This document shows, piece after piece, positions 1 through 60,040 of a stretch of DNA of 64,000 nucleotides. The position numbers were made by a program, and so were the translations under genes. This stretch comes from Diadema setosum (taxonomy: Eukaryota; Echinodermata; Echinoidea; Diadematoida; Diadematidae), in NCBI RefSeq assembly GCF_964275005.1, contig NC_092686.1, forward strand, positions 18,490,547-18,554,546. The letters run 5' to 3'. Position 1 is the first letter of the stretch, and each line of letters starts with the position of its first letter. The notes under the pieces were generated by a model, which saw nothing but the letters and a program-made list of their open reading frames with translations, had not been told where the DNA came from and made no database searches.

Positions 1-1808
1 CTCCTTTCATAGTCAGAATACCACTCCAAGTACACGTGTTCAAAATGTTGGGGGAGGGGTGATATAGATAGTGGGAGAGTTAGTCCCGCTTTTGTTAGCC
101 ACCATTTGCAGTAAAGCTTCAGCTATTATCTCTGAAATATGACTTGTAACATTTAGTGGCAGCAGTTCATTTCATTCATCAAAGCATGAGCTCTTCTGTG
201 GTGTGACAAATGGGTATTGAATTGTGATTTCATGACTGCATGATGTCTGCTTTTTACATGACAAAAACAAAGTGAAATGCAGACTTGAACTACTTTTTTT
301 CTGTTATCAGTTTGAAGTAATGGCCTTTGTATATGATGATAATTTATCACACATACAACTGTATTCTTGAAGAAAATTCAGCTTCAGCCAAAATGACAGG
401 CAAGCAGGGGGAATTTTCTGCAGATGGCACTACACAATGAACAATGCTGCAATTTCAGTTGCCCAAAGAATAACAACTGACCTAGTCATTCAAGTGGTCA
501 TACACAATGTACCTTTGTTGCATCTATTGTCTACTATCCCTCTTGATTTTGAGGGTACTAGAGAATTTCAAACAACCCAAGGCTTGTAATAATCATGTGG
601 GTAAGGTCTGTCATGCAACATTTCAGTGCTTCTGTATTATTCATTGAGCTTCTATTTTCGGCCTTGCGTGTCCTTCAGAGGCCCCAGTCACATAACAGGA
701 AAGTGGAAAGTTATTGACAGTTTCAACTTGCATATCATTGGGATAACCAATGTAAATGCATGCCTGTTCTTTATGTGTGTTGCACAAGGCTGCTTATGTT
801 AGATTGGCGGACCTGTCATGTTTGACACAATCGGCAAGCTGTGATAAAGAAGCCAGATTAGGATTGTCACTTTGCACATTTTGTGTTATTTTCTTCTTGG
901 TCAGGTTGAGATGGCCCCTTCCACAACCCATGGCTGCCACATTGTTACCCCAGTGTAAAGAAGATAAAATGTACTTTGTCGTATGGGCAGGAAGCTTTGC
1001 ACAATCACACAGTACACACATGCTGTACAAACACACAGACTTCCATACCTATAGCCCATAGAATTTAGTCAGCAACCAGCATCTTGTAACACTCAGTAAT
1101 ACATGTACGTGTGTGTGCCATGCAATGGCACTGTGTAAATCTCCTTGGTTACATGTCTCATATTACTTGTGTGTGATACCTCCTTGCTTGAGAGGAGAAT
1201 GTACAACAACAGGAAGTGGGTGCAAAAAGTGGTCATGTAAAGGAAAGGGTTAGACTTTTGTCTCGAGAAATATAAGAGAACATCATGATCGAGTGAAATA
1301 ACCATAAAATAAACTTTGTATTATCAGCAAGAAGCGACAGTATTTTCAGATTACTGTTATAAACTGAGTTTTAATTGAATGCTCAGCCCTTTATTAACTG
1401 ACAAGGAGAGATAAAAAGTTGCTGCTGGTGTTGCCCCCTATTGTTCATGATTGAAAGATAAATAACCATGTGCATTTTGTCAGGTTTAGAAGACGCTAGG
1501 CGATCGAGAGTTGATGAAGTATGTAACATCCTAATCAATCAAGAGTGCAGATCACACAAAACAATAAGGTCACCTCATTTGCTCTGATAGGTACAGGGCC
1601 TTCGTCATTTACTGTGTGTGCATTGTAGTTGATGTCAAAGCCCTACAGTAAACACAAAATATTTTGCGGTAAAATAATTTTCATGTACATATTTTGCAGT
1701 ACTTTTGGCTAGCATGAATTGTAGAACACACAAAAATATCTGTACAATTTTTTCTGCACATTTTGATCGAGTCGAATCGTGGGCTTCATCACTGGTGCCT
1801 CCCTGGTA

Positions 1809-1848
<40 letters not shown>

Positions 1849-2841
1849 ATTTATTTATCTGAGCTTGTGAGCGTGTGCAGTACCATGCACCATTATTTGT
1901 AGTTTCTGTGCAGGCTGTACATTTGAATGGTTCAGGCAGCACAATCTTTTCTGTGAATGGATGAAAATATACGAGTATAAAGCAATTGTGTAGCATGGAT
2001 TGATGAAACAGGAATATATATTTGAGCCGCTCAGCACGAAGAATCAATCGCGCGAAAATGTTGATGTTTACAGTATCTGTATATCATTTGCACTGATAAT
2101 GGAAAGCAGATGGGCAAAGGTAGTATGGAATTCAACACCATGTTAAAGGGTACTCTCTAAAGGGTAATCAAGGAAAGAAAGTGCTCTCTAAAGGGTAATC
2201 AAGGGTACTCTCTAAAGGGTAATCAAGGAAAGAAAATCCAACTGACAGAAATTATAACTTTCATTAAAATCAGACAAGGAATAATTATAAGTATAGTGCC
2301 ACACCACGTTCAGGGTGACTTAAGTAAACAGAGGAAAAGCAAAGATACAGAATGGTTAGTTGTTTCAACAAAATTGGAACATTGAAATCAAGTTATGACA
2401 TTTTACAGGGACTCATGTTTTCACTGCATAGTGATTCTGATCCTTTAATTAGCACAGTAGTTTGGGCAATGATGTCATTGTACAAACGTGTACGGATGAA
2501 GTAGAATGCATCCAGTGATGCACAGTTGTAGCTTGCCAATCGCACAATTTATTTACGGCTGTAGACGTGCCTGTTCTTGGCTATTGTGTCTGTCCTCTTG
2601 TCCTGTGACTGGATGTTGTATCACCTTACACTTTTCTACATAAATTATACTTTTTGTTTTTGTCAGTCTGTCACTTTTCTTTCTTTTTCATGTAAACAAT
2701 ATACAAATTCATTCATGACAAAATAACACAAATTTCATTACAATATGAATTCCACATTGTCAATATTACGAATGAAAAAGAAAGAATTTTGTATGTAAAA
2801 AAAGAAAAGAGACAAACACATCAAATAGATACACAATATAT

Positions 2842-2880
<39 letters not shown>

Positions 2881-2906
2881 TAACAGTGAGCTTCCCATCT
2901 ACTGTA

Positions 2907-3101
2907 TAAGCTGTTATTTTGCGAGGGTTTAACTTTCACAAATTTCTCAAATCACTGTTGGACCTCGAATTTAACAACACACAAAAATTTTGCCCTGCCC
3001 TAGTTGGGGTATTAGTGCACTTACGATAGCTTTGGTGTCAATTCGCGAAAACACTGCGCAAAAATGTCTGTGACCTCCTCATTCGCAAAGGTAACAGCTT
3101 A
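2907..3101. mobile_element. Small MITE-like element with TAAGCTGTTA ends
   Basis: About 195 bp bounded by inverted TAAGCTGTTA ... TAACAGCTTA, each followed inward by TTTGCGA-type sequence. Internal sequence is AT-rich with TTCGCGAA-like motifs. No coding capacity. Confidence 0.5.
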
Positions 3102-3710
3102 CAGAGAATACCAGCTCCCTGTTCCCATCACCTCATGACAATACATCCCTATTGCTCAGTGAATTTTTGCAGTAAGCTTTTGACACATCTTTACTTGCTA
3201 CTCCCCACAAAAACAATGCCCTTATACCAGGAATAAGAGAGTGTTGCTGATTGTTGGATTGCAGAGACAAGTGTAGTTCCACCTAAAACCCCTTGCCTCT
3301 GAAAAAGAACACACACTTGCTCTCTCAGCAACCACGACCAAAAGGTTAATGGGGTATCATGCATGACTTAAGCAAAACAAAACCTATAATTCCTTTTACA
3401 TCAGATGAGTTGAGGCATCTGATTTGAAAATTGTAATTTTCGTAGAGGACTTGAAGACTGGCTTGAAGAGTATTTGAATGACATATTCAACTATCAGCTT
3501 AGTCACATTCTGTGTCTCAAAAATTAGTGCTATGTACAAATGGTTATGGAAGTGGTTTTGAAGTTTGTTATCACTCACTTTGATAGCAAATGTTCAGGAC
3601 AAACCTAACATTTCTCTCCATATACTTACTTTATATCAACATTCTACAAAATGATTAATAAAGATTTCTGTAGAAAATAATGTAAAGAATACATTCAAGG
3701 TGTCACTGAT

Positions 3711-3716
3711 TTTATT
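3711..3716 (-). terminator. Candidate poly(A) signal AATAAA for IFT122
   Basis: This is the first AATAAA I found on the minus strand downstream of the stop, about 2.3 kb away. If used, the 3' UTR would span roughly 3690-6058. Weaker variants closer to the stop were not excluded. Confidence 0.3.
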
Positions 3717-4616
3717 TACAGGTAAATAAACAATTATACAATCTTGGCCATACAAATGTACACACAGGTAAATTGACTTTGTCTGTACAACTGATCACAA
3801 CATGAATACAATTGATGCCTATGTGACAACATGCACTCACCAATATTGACAAGTGTTGCAGTGTGAATACACAGAATGAATAGTGAAATTTGCTGATTGG
3901 GAACAATGCCTCTGTAGAAATTCAGAGAGGAGCAGTTGTCATTGCAGACTGAAGGCACTGCACTTGATTTTTGCAAGGTTACAGAGCTGGAGTGATAGCA
4001 GACATTTTAAGAAGCCGTGTTTTTCCAAAAACAGTCTTTTGGACTTTTACTTGGGTTATTGTGCAATGTTCAGATTTGTAAGACAAACTAACAACACATT
4101 ACCGGTTCCAATAAAATTGACAAGTGTGATAGTAAATCACATTTTACAAACTCAAATCAACATAAGACTCATTTAGTAAAAAACAAAACTGAAAAAAGAA
4201 TAGCAAGTTTTAAGTCCTTGAATAAGCATGCCTTGAGACAATGTAATTGTACACATCTTTCATTAAATAGAATCTACATCCATTGGAGCAGCATCAACAT
4301 GCAGTGTCATGTGGCTGTACAGTTGACTAGCAGTTAGCCATTTTGAGGCACTCACGTGATACAACACAATTTGCAAACTTTGATTTTTGCCCATGCCACT
4401 CTAAGTTCCCAGTTACATGTAAAATGTCTGTACCAACTGGATGACTTGTTCTTCTTGATAATGAAAATGAGGTCTTTGGAGAAAAAGGACAAATCAGACT
4501 GTTTTCAATGCACACTCCAGAAGCCATAGTGCCTCAACAGTGTGCTGTTGTGCATCCCAACTAAAGAAAAAAAAAAAGGAGAAAGAAATACTTGTTTACT
4601 TCTGTATCTCAGCTCT

Positions 4617-4694
4617 ACTTGTTATAAAGCCTGGATTCGTGAGACTTCTCAATTAACTTGTTATAAAGCCTGGATTCGTGAGACTTCTCAATTA
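4617..4694. repeat. 39-bp perfect tandem duplication
   Basis: Two consecutive identical copies of a 39-bp unit starting ACTTGTTATAAAGCCTGG (4617-4655 and 4656-4694), apparently a recent slippage or duplication event. Confidence 0.9.
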
Positions 4695-5398
4695 ACGTGG
4701 GAAATCATTCTTTGCCCAAGTATGATTACTTGTTTCTTTCCCCGACAGCAGCAGTGTTCTTCTGTAAAGTGCAAGTTTAAAGCAATGAATAATAATTTAA
4801 GAGAGTCCCTCATTTTTCTGACCATTACAGCAAAGAAACATTCTTGAATAGTTAACAAGTTTCTGTTGTGGCATGTATGACTGATAGATATATAAACATG
4901 AAATAGAAAGGTGTGGATATCATTTGTTAAATCAATCCTTGATACATGACATTGATTAACACCTAACAAACTCACATAACGGGTAGCTCCAGCATCTTAC
5001 CAAAATAATGTCTTGAACTTTTAGATTCCATCCAGAACTACATGAATGATGAAATATTTTTATGTCTCTGTTGAGAGTGAGTGTTAAGGCATGATACAGA
5101 GTGTAAAAACATACATTTGTAGAACAGCCTTTTACTCATTTTATCATTAGAATTTTATGGTACAATTTCCTTTTCAAAAATGTATTAATTTGATGTTATT
5201 ACATTTGACATACTGACAGCTGCTAGGGTCTCACATCATTATGCACATAAACAACTGCAAAATTTGCTTGGATACATGAATCATGTCATAAATGTAGTGT
5301 AATGATTGGACCAAGTATATTGTGGTTCAATAGTCATGGGTAGCATAGATTAATTTCTTCTAATAACAAGGTAAAGTACAGCTAAAGTCACCTTTTAA

Positions 5399-5475
5399 CC
5401 CGTTGAGGACGGTTTGATTTTGCTATAACACGCATTTCCCATAGACACCTGCCCGAGTATACTCGGCCCAATAAG
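5399..5475. mobile_element. Truncated TTAA-flanked MITE (CCCGTTGAGGACG family)
   Basis: Begins CCCGTTGAGGACGG right after TTAA (5395-5398). It continues with the reverse complement of the interior of the intact relative at 17667-17751 (CCATAGACACCTGCCCGAGT). The far terminus is missing or degenerate. Confidence 0.55.
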
Positions 5476-6058
5476 CCAAATACATATCCATAAGATAGAA
5501 TATTGCGTGGCAGTAATTGCATCCGGGATCTATCCTGAAAGTACATCAAGGACACCTCATGCAAGCTCTGGTCTTGGTCATGGGAATCCTTGGTGGTACA
5601 AACATGCTACAAACTTGAATAAGTGGTGAAAACACTCAACATAGTCTCGGACATTCACTACCAGACTATGTGAGGTTGTAGTAACTCTTTAGACGTGCAG
5701 AAATTGAAGATATCAAAAGATTCTTCACACTGACAAAAAAGAACTGCATACATCTGGTAGAGTTGATACTACACCAATAGAAAGCTACAAAACAATAAAA
5801 TATCAAAAACAATATGTGTATTCAAATTGAAGATATGTATTTTGCTTTGATGATATTCATTTCAATTAACTTCAGACTTTGAACAATCCTTAATTGATGA
5901 AAACACTCTTGTACTGGCTGACGAAGGGTCTTCTACACACATGCGGCAGCAAAGTATATGTTGGTAACATGATTGTCTCTGTACACAAGCTTACACAAAA
6001 AGCAGGTTACACTGTGGGAGCCATGCCATCAATCTTCATCTTGTGTGTTGATGGATGT

Positions 6059-53233
<47,175 letters not shown>

Positions 53234-53269
53234 CTTCCTCGCTTTTTGCCGAGCCAAATATTCGCACAG

Positions 53270-53281
53270 GGCGCATGCGCA
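53270..53281. promoter_or_regulatory. NRF-1-like palindrome GGCGCATGCGCA
   Basis: Contains the palindrome GCGCATGCGC, matching the NRF-1 consensus TGCGCATGCGCA at 11 of 12 positions. It is 37 bp upstream of the start codon, in the expected core promoter or 5' UTR. NRF-1 sites are typical of TATA-less metazoan promoters. No TATA box was seen. Confidence 0.5.
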
Positions 53282-53304
53282 GTCCGTCGTCGTCAGACGG
53301 TTAG

Positions 53305-53318
53305 TTTGCCCAAGCAAC
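53305..53318. promoter_or_regulatory. Candidate RFX X-box in the IFT122 promoter
   Basis: TTTGCC-CA-AGCAAC matches the X-box consensus GTNRCC-N(0-3)-RGYAAC at 11 of 12 half-site positions, the only mismatch being the first base. It lies about 72 bp upstream of the IFT122 ATG. RFX factors binding X-boxes at this distance control ciliary genes from nematodes to vertebrates. Function here is inferred. Confidence 0.65.
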
Positions 53319-53682
53319 CAACCTGCGACGATCCTGCGTACATCCTCTCATGCATTCAACGGTACCGGTGTGTTGTAGGTTTTTTTCTCTCTCGCCCTCT
53401 CCCTCTCCCTCTCTCTCTCCATATCTCCCTGTCGGAATCTTCTTCTCTCACATCCTCTATTCACTTAAATCATTCTTTATGAGATCGTACATGAGCTTCC
53501 AACTATTCATTCTGCTTGAGTCCTCTCTTTCTCATATTTTCCTTCAAATTCAGATAAGTGTAACCTTAAAAGGACGTGTACACAAAAGAAAAATTCAGTT
53601 GAACGCGATGAAACAATATGATAGTAAATCACGTATTTTAAACAATATTTATGATTGAGCGAATGGAGCGAATGGTACCACG

Positions 53683-56600
53683 CAGGCCCGTAGCCAGGGG
53701 GGGTGCGTCGGGTGCGTACGCACCCCCCTAAATTCTGAAAGGTCCACTTTTTCATAATAACTGTTTTTAGCAATTCTCAAGATAACAATCCAAATAAATA
53801 TAAAGACACATTATATGCTACGTAAATGTGGAAGAGTACGTTTAACAATGTTAAAAATAATTGTACGAAACCCTTTTGTTGTATGAACCATCGGATCGTC
53901 CCCATGCACACAAACACAAATGTTATGTATCAATTTGTGCGAGCTATTATTATATTGGCACTGCATGCCATGGCCTTTGGCGCGTGTGACCGGTGTTTTT
54001 TTTTTTTTTTTTTTTTTCCACTGGCCGCCCGAGTACGTGCGATTCGTGGATGACATTGAGGTTGACACTTCCATTTTTTCACAGGAACAGAGGTAAGTGG
54101 ATGAAAATCTAATAGCCTTAAGTTTACATAATATATGATAAAAATTAAAGAAATTTCCTCGAAATTACTATAATCGAAAACCTCAGACATTTTATATCTA
54201 CGTCTCACAAAGATATAGTACATGTATATATCAGTACATGTTGGTATGATAATGCCTGGGGATAGATTATTATGTCAACTATTTTCCATTATGAATGCAT
54301 GCTCCAATCAAATTGGGAAAAGGTGGTCATGAATTAGCATTTCTTACGAACGATCAGGAGAGACAAAACAAAATGAAAGACCTGTCTTACTCCAGTTCTC
54401 TTGTAACACTCATTGGGCCATTATGCATGCCTAACGAATTATAATAGCTGCTTTTTCTAGCCCTTTTGCTAGTACCAATATTCGAGAAAAGATCATCTAT
54501 CAAGTAACTGTACGATCTCCGTGCATAATCTAATGCTTTTAAACACACTTGCCTACTCGCCTTCAGCTGGCATTTGCTTACGGTTCCAACAAATTATTAG
54601 TTATACATTTTCTCATGTTGTGACAGTTCGATTGGTTCTCATTTTGAAGTGAGCCAAAACCTAAGAACATTCTCACTTATAATTTCCAAAGAGTATTATG
54701 CAGGCACGCAAACTAAATTTAGTTGTATTTCATTTAAATGTAATGGGTAAGAGGGTATGAGAGAGAATGGGAAGTGCTGAGCTATGAAGTAAAATGGTAA
54801 AGTAAAAAGTTTGTCAGATAGTATTACAAAAGCCTGAATATTGCAAGAGCTCCGGAGTAAAAACAGTCAGGGAAAAACCCTATGTATGATAAAATTGTGA
54901 GAGCGTTAGACTGCATTCTGACGCGTCGTTATTTAATTTACATTCTTTATTCATATTCTTCATAAAAAACACAGGTAATGAGCCGGATTGGGTTAAAATT
55001 CTCACTTACAGCTTTGTAGAAGTCTGAGTCAACAGTATCACACAGTACTTCAAGACGTATTAGTACAAACGATTTCTTGAGCCTGCACCGTTTCAGGCTC
55101 TGTTCTGGATACGGCGGTAGAAACTCATTCTTTTTTGTTGTTTATTTTATCATTATTTACTAATCTCTTTTCTAACTTACAGGTAGCGGATTTCTTTGCA
55201 GGTCAAATTCGGAAATGTAGTGTTGATTATTACTTATACATTTTCTCATGTTGTCACAGTTCTATTGGTTCTCATTTTAAAGTGAGCCAAAACCTAAGAA
55301 CATTTTCACTTATAATTTCCAAAGAGTATTATGCAGGCACGCAAGCTCATTTTAGTTGTATTTCATTTAAATGTAATGGGTAAGAGGGTATGAGAGAGAA
55401 TGGGAAGTGCTGAGCTATGAAGTAAAATGGTAAAGTAAAAAGTTTGTCAGATAGTATTACAAAAGCCTGAATATTGCAAGAGCTCCGGAGTAAAAACAGT
55501 CAGTGAAAAACCCTATGTATGATAGCATTGTGAGAGCGTTAGACTGCATTGTGACGCATCGTTATTTAATTTACATTCTTTATTGATATATTTTTATAAA
55601 TATCTCAGGTAATGAGTCGGATTGGATTACAATTCTCACTTACAGCTTTGTAGAAGTCTGAGTCAACAGTATCACACAGTACTTCAAGACGTATTATAGT
55701 ACAAACGATTTCTTGAGCCTGCACCGTTTCAGGCTCTGTTCTGGATACGGCGGTTTTATAGAAACTCATTCTTTTTTGTTGTTTATTTTATCATTATTTA
55801 CTAATCTCTTTTCTAACTTACAGGTAGCGGATTTCTTTGCAGGCCAAATTCGGAAATGTAGTGTTGATTATCACTTATACATTTTCTCATGTTGTGACAG
55901 TTCTATTGGTTCTCATTTTAAAGTGAGCCGAAACCTAAGAACATTTTCACTTATAATTTCCAAAGAGTATTATGCAGGCACGCAAACTCATTTTAGTTGT
56001 ATTTCATTTAAATGTAATGGGTAAGAGGGTATGAGAGAGAATGCTGAGCTATGAAGTAAAATGGTAAAGTAAAAAGTTTGTCAGATAGTATTACAAAAGC
56101 CTGAATATTGCAAGAGCTCCGGAGTAAAAACAGTCAGGGAAAAACCCTATGTATGATAAAATTGTGAGAGCGTTAGACTGCATTCTGACGCGTCGTTATT
56201 TAATTTACATTCTTTATTCATATTCTTCATAAAAAACACAGGTAATGAGCCGGATTGGGTTAAAATTCTCACTTACAGCTTTGTAGAAGTCTGAGTCAAC
56301 AGTATCACACAGTACTTCAAGACGTATTAGTACAAACGATTTCTTGAGCCTGCACCGTTTCAGGCTCTGTTCTGGATACGGCGGTAGAAACTCATTCTTT
56401 TTTGTTGTTTATTTTATCATTATTTACTAATCTCTTTTCTAACTTACAGGTAGCGGATTTCTTTGCAGGTCAAATTCGGAAATGTAGTGTTGATTATTAC
56501 TTATACATTTTCTCATGTTGTCACAGTTCTATTGGTTCTCATTTTAAAGTGAGCCAAAACCTAAGAACATTTTCACTTATAATTTCCAAAGAGTATTATG

Positions 56601-58247
56601 CAGGCACGCAAGCTCATTTTAGTTGTATTTCATTTAAATGTAATGGGTAAGAGGGTATGAGAGAGAATGGGAAGTGCTGAGCTATGAAGTAAAATGGTAA
56701 AGTAAAAAGTTTGTCAGATAGTATTACAAAAGCCTGAATATTGCAAGAGCTCCGGAGTAAAAACAGTCAGTGAAAAACCCTATGTATGATAGCATTGTGA
56801 GAGCGTTAGACTGCATTGTGACGCATCGTTATTTAATTTACATTCTTTATTGATATATTTTCATAAATATCTCAGGTAATGAGTCGGATTGGATTACAAT
56901 TCTCACTTACAGCTTTGTAGAAGTCTGAGTCAACAGTATCACACAGTACTTCAAGACGTATTATAGTACAAACGATTTCTTGAGCCTGCACCGTTTCAGG
57001 CTCTGTTCTGGATACGGCGGTTTTATAGAAACTCATTCTTTTTTGTTGTTTATTTTATCATTATTTACTAATCTCTTTTCTAACTTACAGGTAGCGGATT
57101 TCTTTGCAGGCCAAATTCGGAAATGTAGTGTTGATTATCACTTATACATTTTCTCATGTTGTGACAGTTCTATTGGTTCTCATTTTAAAGTGAGCCGAAA
57201 CCTAAGAACATTTTCACTTATAATTTCCAAAGAGTATTATGCAGGCACGCAAACTCATTTTAGTTGTATTTCATTTAAATGTAATGGGTAAGAGGGTATG
57301 AGAGAGAATGGAAAGTGCTGAGCTATGAAGTAAAATGGTAAAGTAAAAGGTTTGTCAGATAGTATTACAAAAGAAACTAATTCTTTTTGTTTGTTTATTT
57401 TATCATTATTTACTTATCTCTCTTCTAACTTAAAGGTAGTGGATCTCTTTGCAGCCCAAATTCGAAAATGCCTAGAGACAGCTAGTAACCAAATATGCTA
57501 CTATAATTTAATAAATAAGAAATAACCATTCCAGTATGTATCTTAGTGTGCACAGTAAGACAGATCAAATCAAGTAGGAAAACATGTGAGCATTAAGCCT
57601 GAGGTCTGAATTTGCACTCTTCCAATGGCTAACGGATGTTTAATTTTTGAATTTCACTGACCTCCAAATTTCACAAAGAAAACCTTCTTAGCATGATGGT
57701 TAATAATATTTGACTGATATTGAAGATGTTTGCGAATCGGATCTACTACCTTTAATATTTTCAAATCTAAAATGATTATTTGAAAGTTCGGAAATGCTGG
57801 AAATATCCTACCACAAGGAGGCAAAATATAAATGGTTCACATTTACAATTCATTTTGTTTTACAAATTTTCTTATTTATTTTCGTTTTTGACAAACTCGA
57901 ATACCAGGCTTCAGGCCTGCTAACGCGGGTATACAATAGAAAAAATAAAAGTTAAAACAACACCAGGAAAATCACTATTCTCAATTTTGCGGCGCGCTAC
58001 GCGCGCAGATTCTCGAACACAATTAAACTTTGCAACTTCCTGGCAAAATGAGTTTTTACTATTTCCTAGATGAAATACCGTAACGCGATTGCATGCAACA
58101 GACAAAAATACAAATTTCCTCGAGACTTTAAAACGTCATTAAAACAGTCAAAATTCACAATTTGCGGCGCGCTTCGCGCGCAAATTCTTATACAACTTCT
58201 GTAGTTCGGTCGTCCAAAGAATATATATATATATATATATATATATA

Positions 58248-58281
<34 letters not shown>

Positions 58282-58360
58282 ATCATTGGTATTGGTACCG
58301 AAGGTCCGTTTTTTTAGTGACCGCACCCCCCCCCCTTGAAAAATCCTGGCTACGGGCCTG
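53683..58360. mobile_element. Pair of inverted CAGGCCCGTAGCCAGG ends, 4.7 kb apart
   Basis: CAGGCCCGTAGCCAGG at 53683 and its exact reverse complement ending at 58360, each next to a G/C run. Ends of this form are common on animal hAT-type elements. No matching 8-bp flanks are present, so this may be one element with decayed flanks or two unrelated ends. The 54601-57470 array lies between them. Confidence 0.4.
54601..57470. repeat. Tandem array with 1,267-bp dimer period
   Basis: Monomers of about 641 and 626 bp alternate. TTTATTTTATCATTATTTAC recurs at 55141, 55782, 56408 and 57049, then at 57394 after a truncated last unit. Copies 1,267 bp apart are almost identical, while adjacent monomers differ more. 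Each monomer has the hairpin GAGCCTG-CACCGTTT-CAGGCTC. Short frames in it are identical between dimer copies and lack recognisable homology. Confidence 0.9.
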
Positions 58361-60040
58361 CCACTGACTCCCACTGATCAGTTACTAGCCATCCCCTTTA
58401 AACTGTAATAGTATTACTCACTTCAGGCTGCACCCTCATCATTATCAGTAGTTCTATTTTGGAGTCACCTTTGCCCACAGTTTTGAACAAGCTCTCAAGG
58501 GAAATTTTGTATATAGGTCCTGCTATTTTAGAATGTTGGCATGTTCGACACTCCGTGGTATGCTATTTGGAAATTGATGTCACTTCTCATGACGACATTT
58601 TCCAAATAGTAGGCCTACACTATTTGTGAAATGGCGTCCCAAAACACTTGCCACAGAAGAATTTAACATTTTGTGCAGTTTGGCGTCTTGCGTGCGGTTT
58701 TATAATATTTGATTGCATGAATGGATTTTGATTCAGTTTTGTTTTAATTTTTGATCCAAAAATAAATAAAACAGACATATCCTGTCTATAATTTAGAGTT
58801 TCTGGTTAAAACTATAATGGACTTTGTCACTGCCTCTAGTAATAGTACGGCTCATTTCGGGGCTGCGACCCTCAGCATTACTTTTTTTTTTTTATAGTCA
58901 CCGCCTACCTATGGTTTTTAAACAAAAAATCTCAAGGCAAAATAATTTGTATATTAATTCGAATGGCAAAATAATAAATTCGAATAGCAAAATAATAGTT
59001 AATTGTGTCCAGAATCGGCGTGCGACTGCGATGTCCAAGTTGTGAATTGCTGAACGCTTTGTTCGAGTTCCACACCCCTTTAAAATGTCCGATCGCGTTG
59101 AGTACCGCCTCCAACTCATGTTTGACTGTAATTTATGCTGAATAACTTCAATTTCAAGAACGTAAAAGTATTAATCACCGTCAGGGTCCTATTTAGAGAA
59201 GAGAGGTATTGTAGTATCGTCATTCAGAGCCATGTATGGTATACGCAGACACATGACTAGACAAAGTCGTCATTAAATGACTACTTAGTGTAGCGCCATC
59301 TTCCGACAACTGTCAATATATCGGCATCCGAAATGTCAACAAACTCGGCTCGCCCCAAAACGCGAGTCAAATCGGGAGTCTTGCAGCAACACAGTGGTGC
59401 ATGGTGTGGGTCAGCAGGTGAATATAGGGCCGGGGCCTCGGGTATGTACTGTATTCTTCCAAGTGCAAGGCTGTCGAATTTCGCGAACGCCACTCACTGA
59501 GATGTAAGTCAGCCAGATTTCTAGGTATACCGATTTCTACAGCTTAAATGTGCATGAAGCGAGTACAGTATGCAGCAGCTGTAAACCCGATGACTGTACA
59601 AGTAGAGATTCTATGTAAAGTCTGGGTCTTGCAGTCTCAACAAAGTAAAAGATGTCTAACGTTAATGTTAGTGTTACTGACTAGTAGATTTTCTAGTGCT
59701 GTCCACTTCCTATACTCTCTGCGATCTGCGCCCGGAATGCTTGCTGGCTGGGATGGCCGTGGCCTGACAAGACCTTACCAAAGAAGACCTCGACCCTCAT
59801 GCGACCTGACAAATCGATTGGTGCAGTTTCTTGTCCATAGCGGCAGCACTTCATGAACTCGTTGGTAAGATTGTCTAACTGTTAGATCTAACTCTAATAG
59901 ATCTAGTTGGATAGACTACTACCGTGCTGGCACACTGTGACAAGTACAAGAACATAATGATTGCCTATGGCTATGGATGGCTATTTTGAGTGATTGACAT
60001 GCCCATGGCATAGACCATAATATTTTATATGGCCATCAAT
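57471..60040. other. Upstream intergenic sequence
   Basis: Contains two GCGGCGCGCTACGCGCGCA-type blocks about 175 bp apart (near 57990 and 58163), (AT)n then (GT)n runs at 58220-58280, and the end of a TTAA-flanked AGGGGATGG element at 58361-58397. A 70-codon minus-strand frame at 59281-59493 was seen but not supported as a gene. Confidence 0.55.

Larger units (their letters stand above)
1..6058. other. 3' flank of IFT122; no coding region recognised
   Basis: Only short open frames without recognisable homology. It holds a (GT)n run at 1812-1842, a (CA)n run at 2846-2875, reiterated CTCTCTAAAGGGTAATCAAG blocks at about 2150-2235, a small inverted-repeat element at 2907-3101, a 39-bp tandem duplication at 4617-4694 and a truncated TTAA-flanked element from 5399. 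The part nearest exon 25 is probably 3' UTR. Confidence 0.6.

Noticed and set aside
55135..57291. Four similar 82-103 codon frames in the upstream array
   Set aside because: They repeat because the DNA repeats. No domain is recognised, and codon-level signs of constraint cannot be judged from near-identical copies.
59056..59070. GTTCGAGTTCC resembling a tRNA T-loop
   Set aside because: No matching A-box, anticodon stem or acceptor stem could be placed around it.
59281..59493. 70-codon minus-strand frame starting MAFAKFDSLALG
   Set aside because: Composition looks coding-like, but I recognise no family, splice continuation or promoter. Too weak to call.
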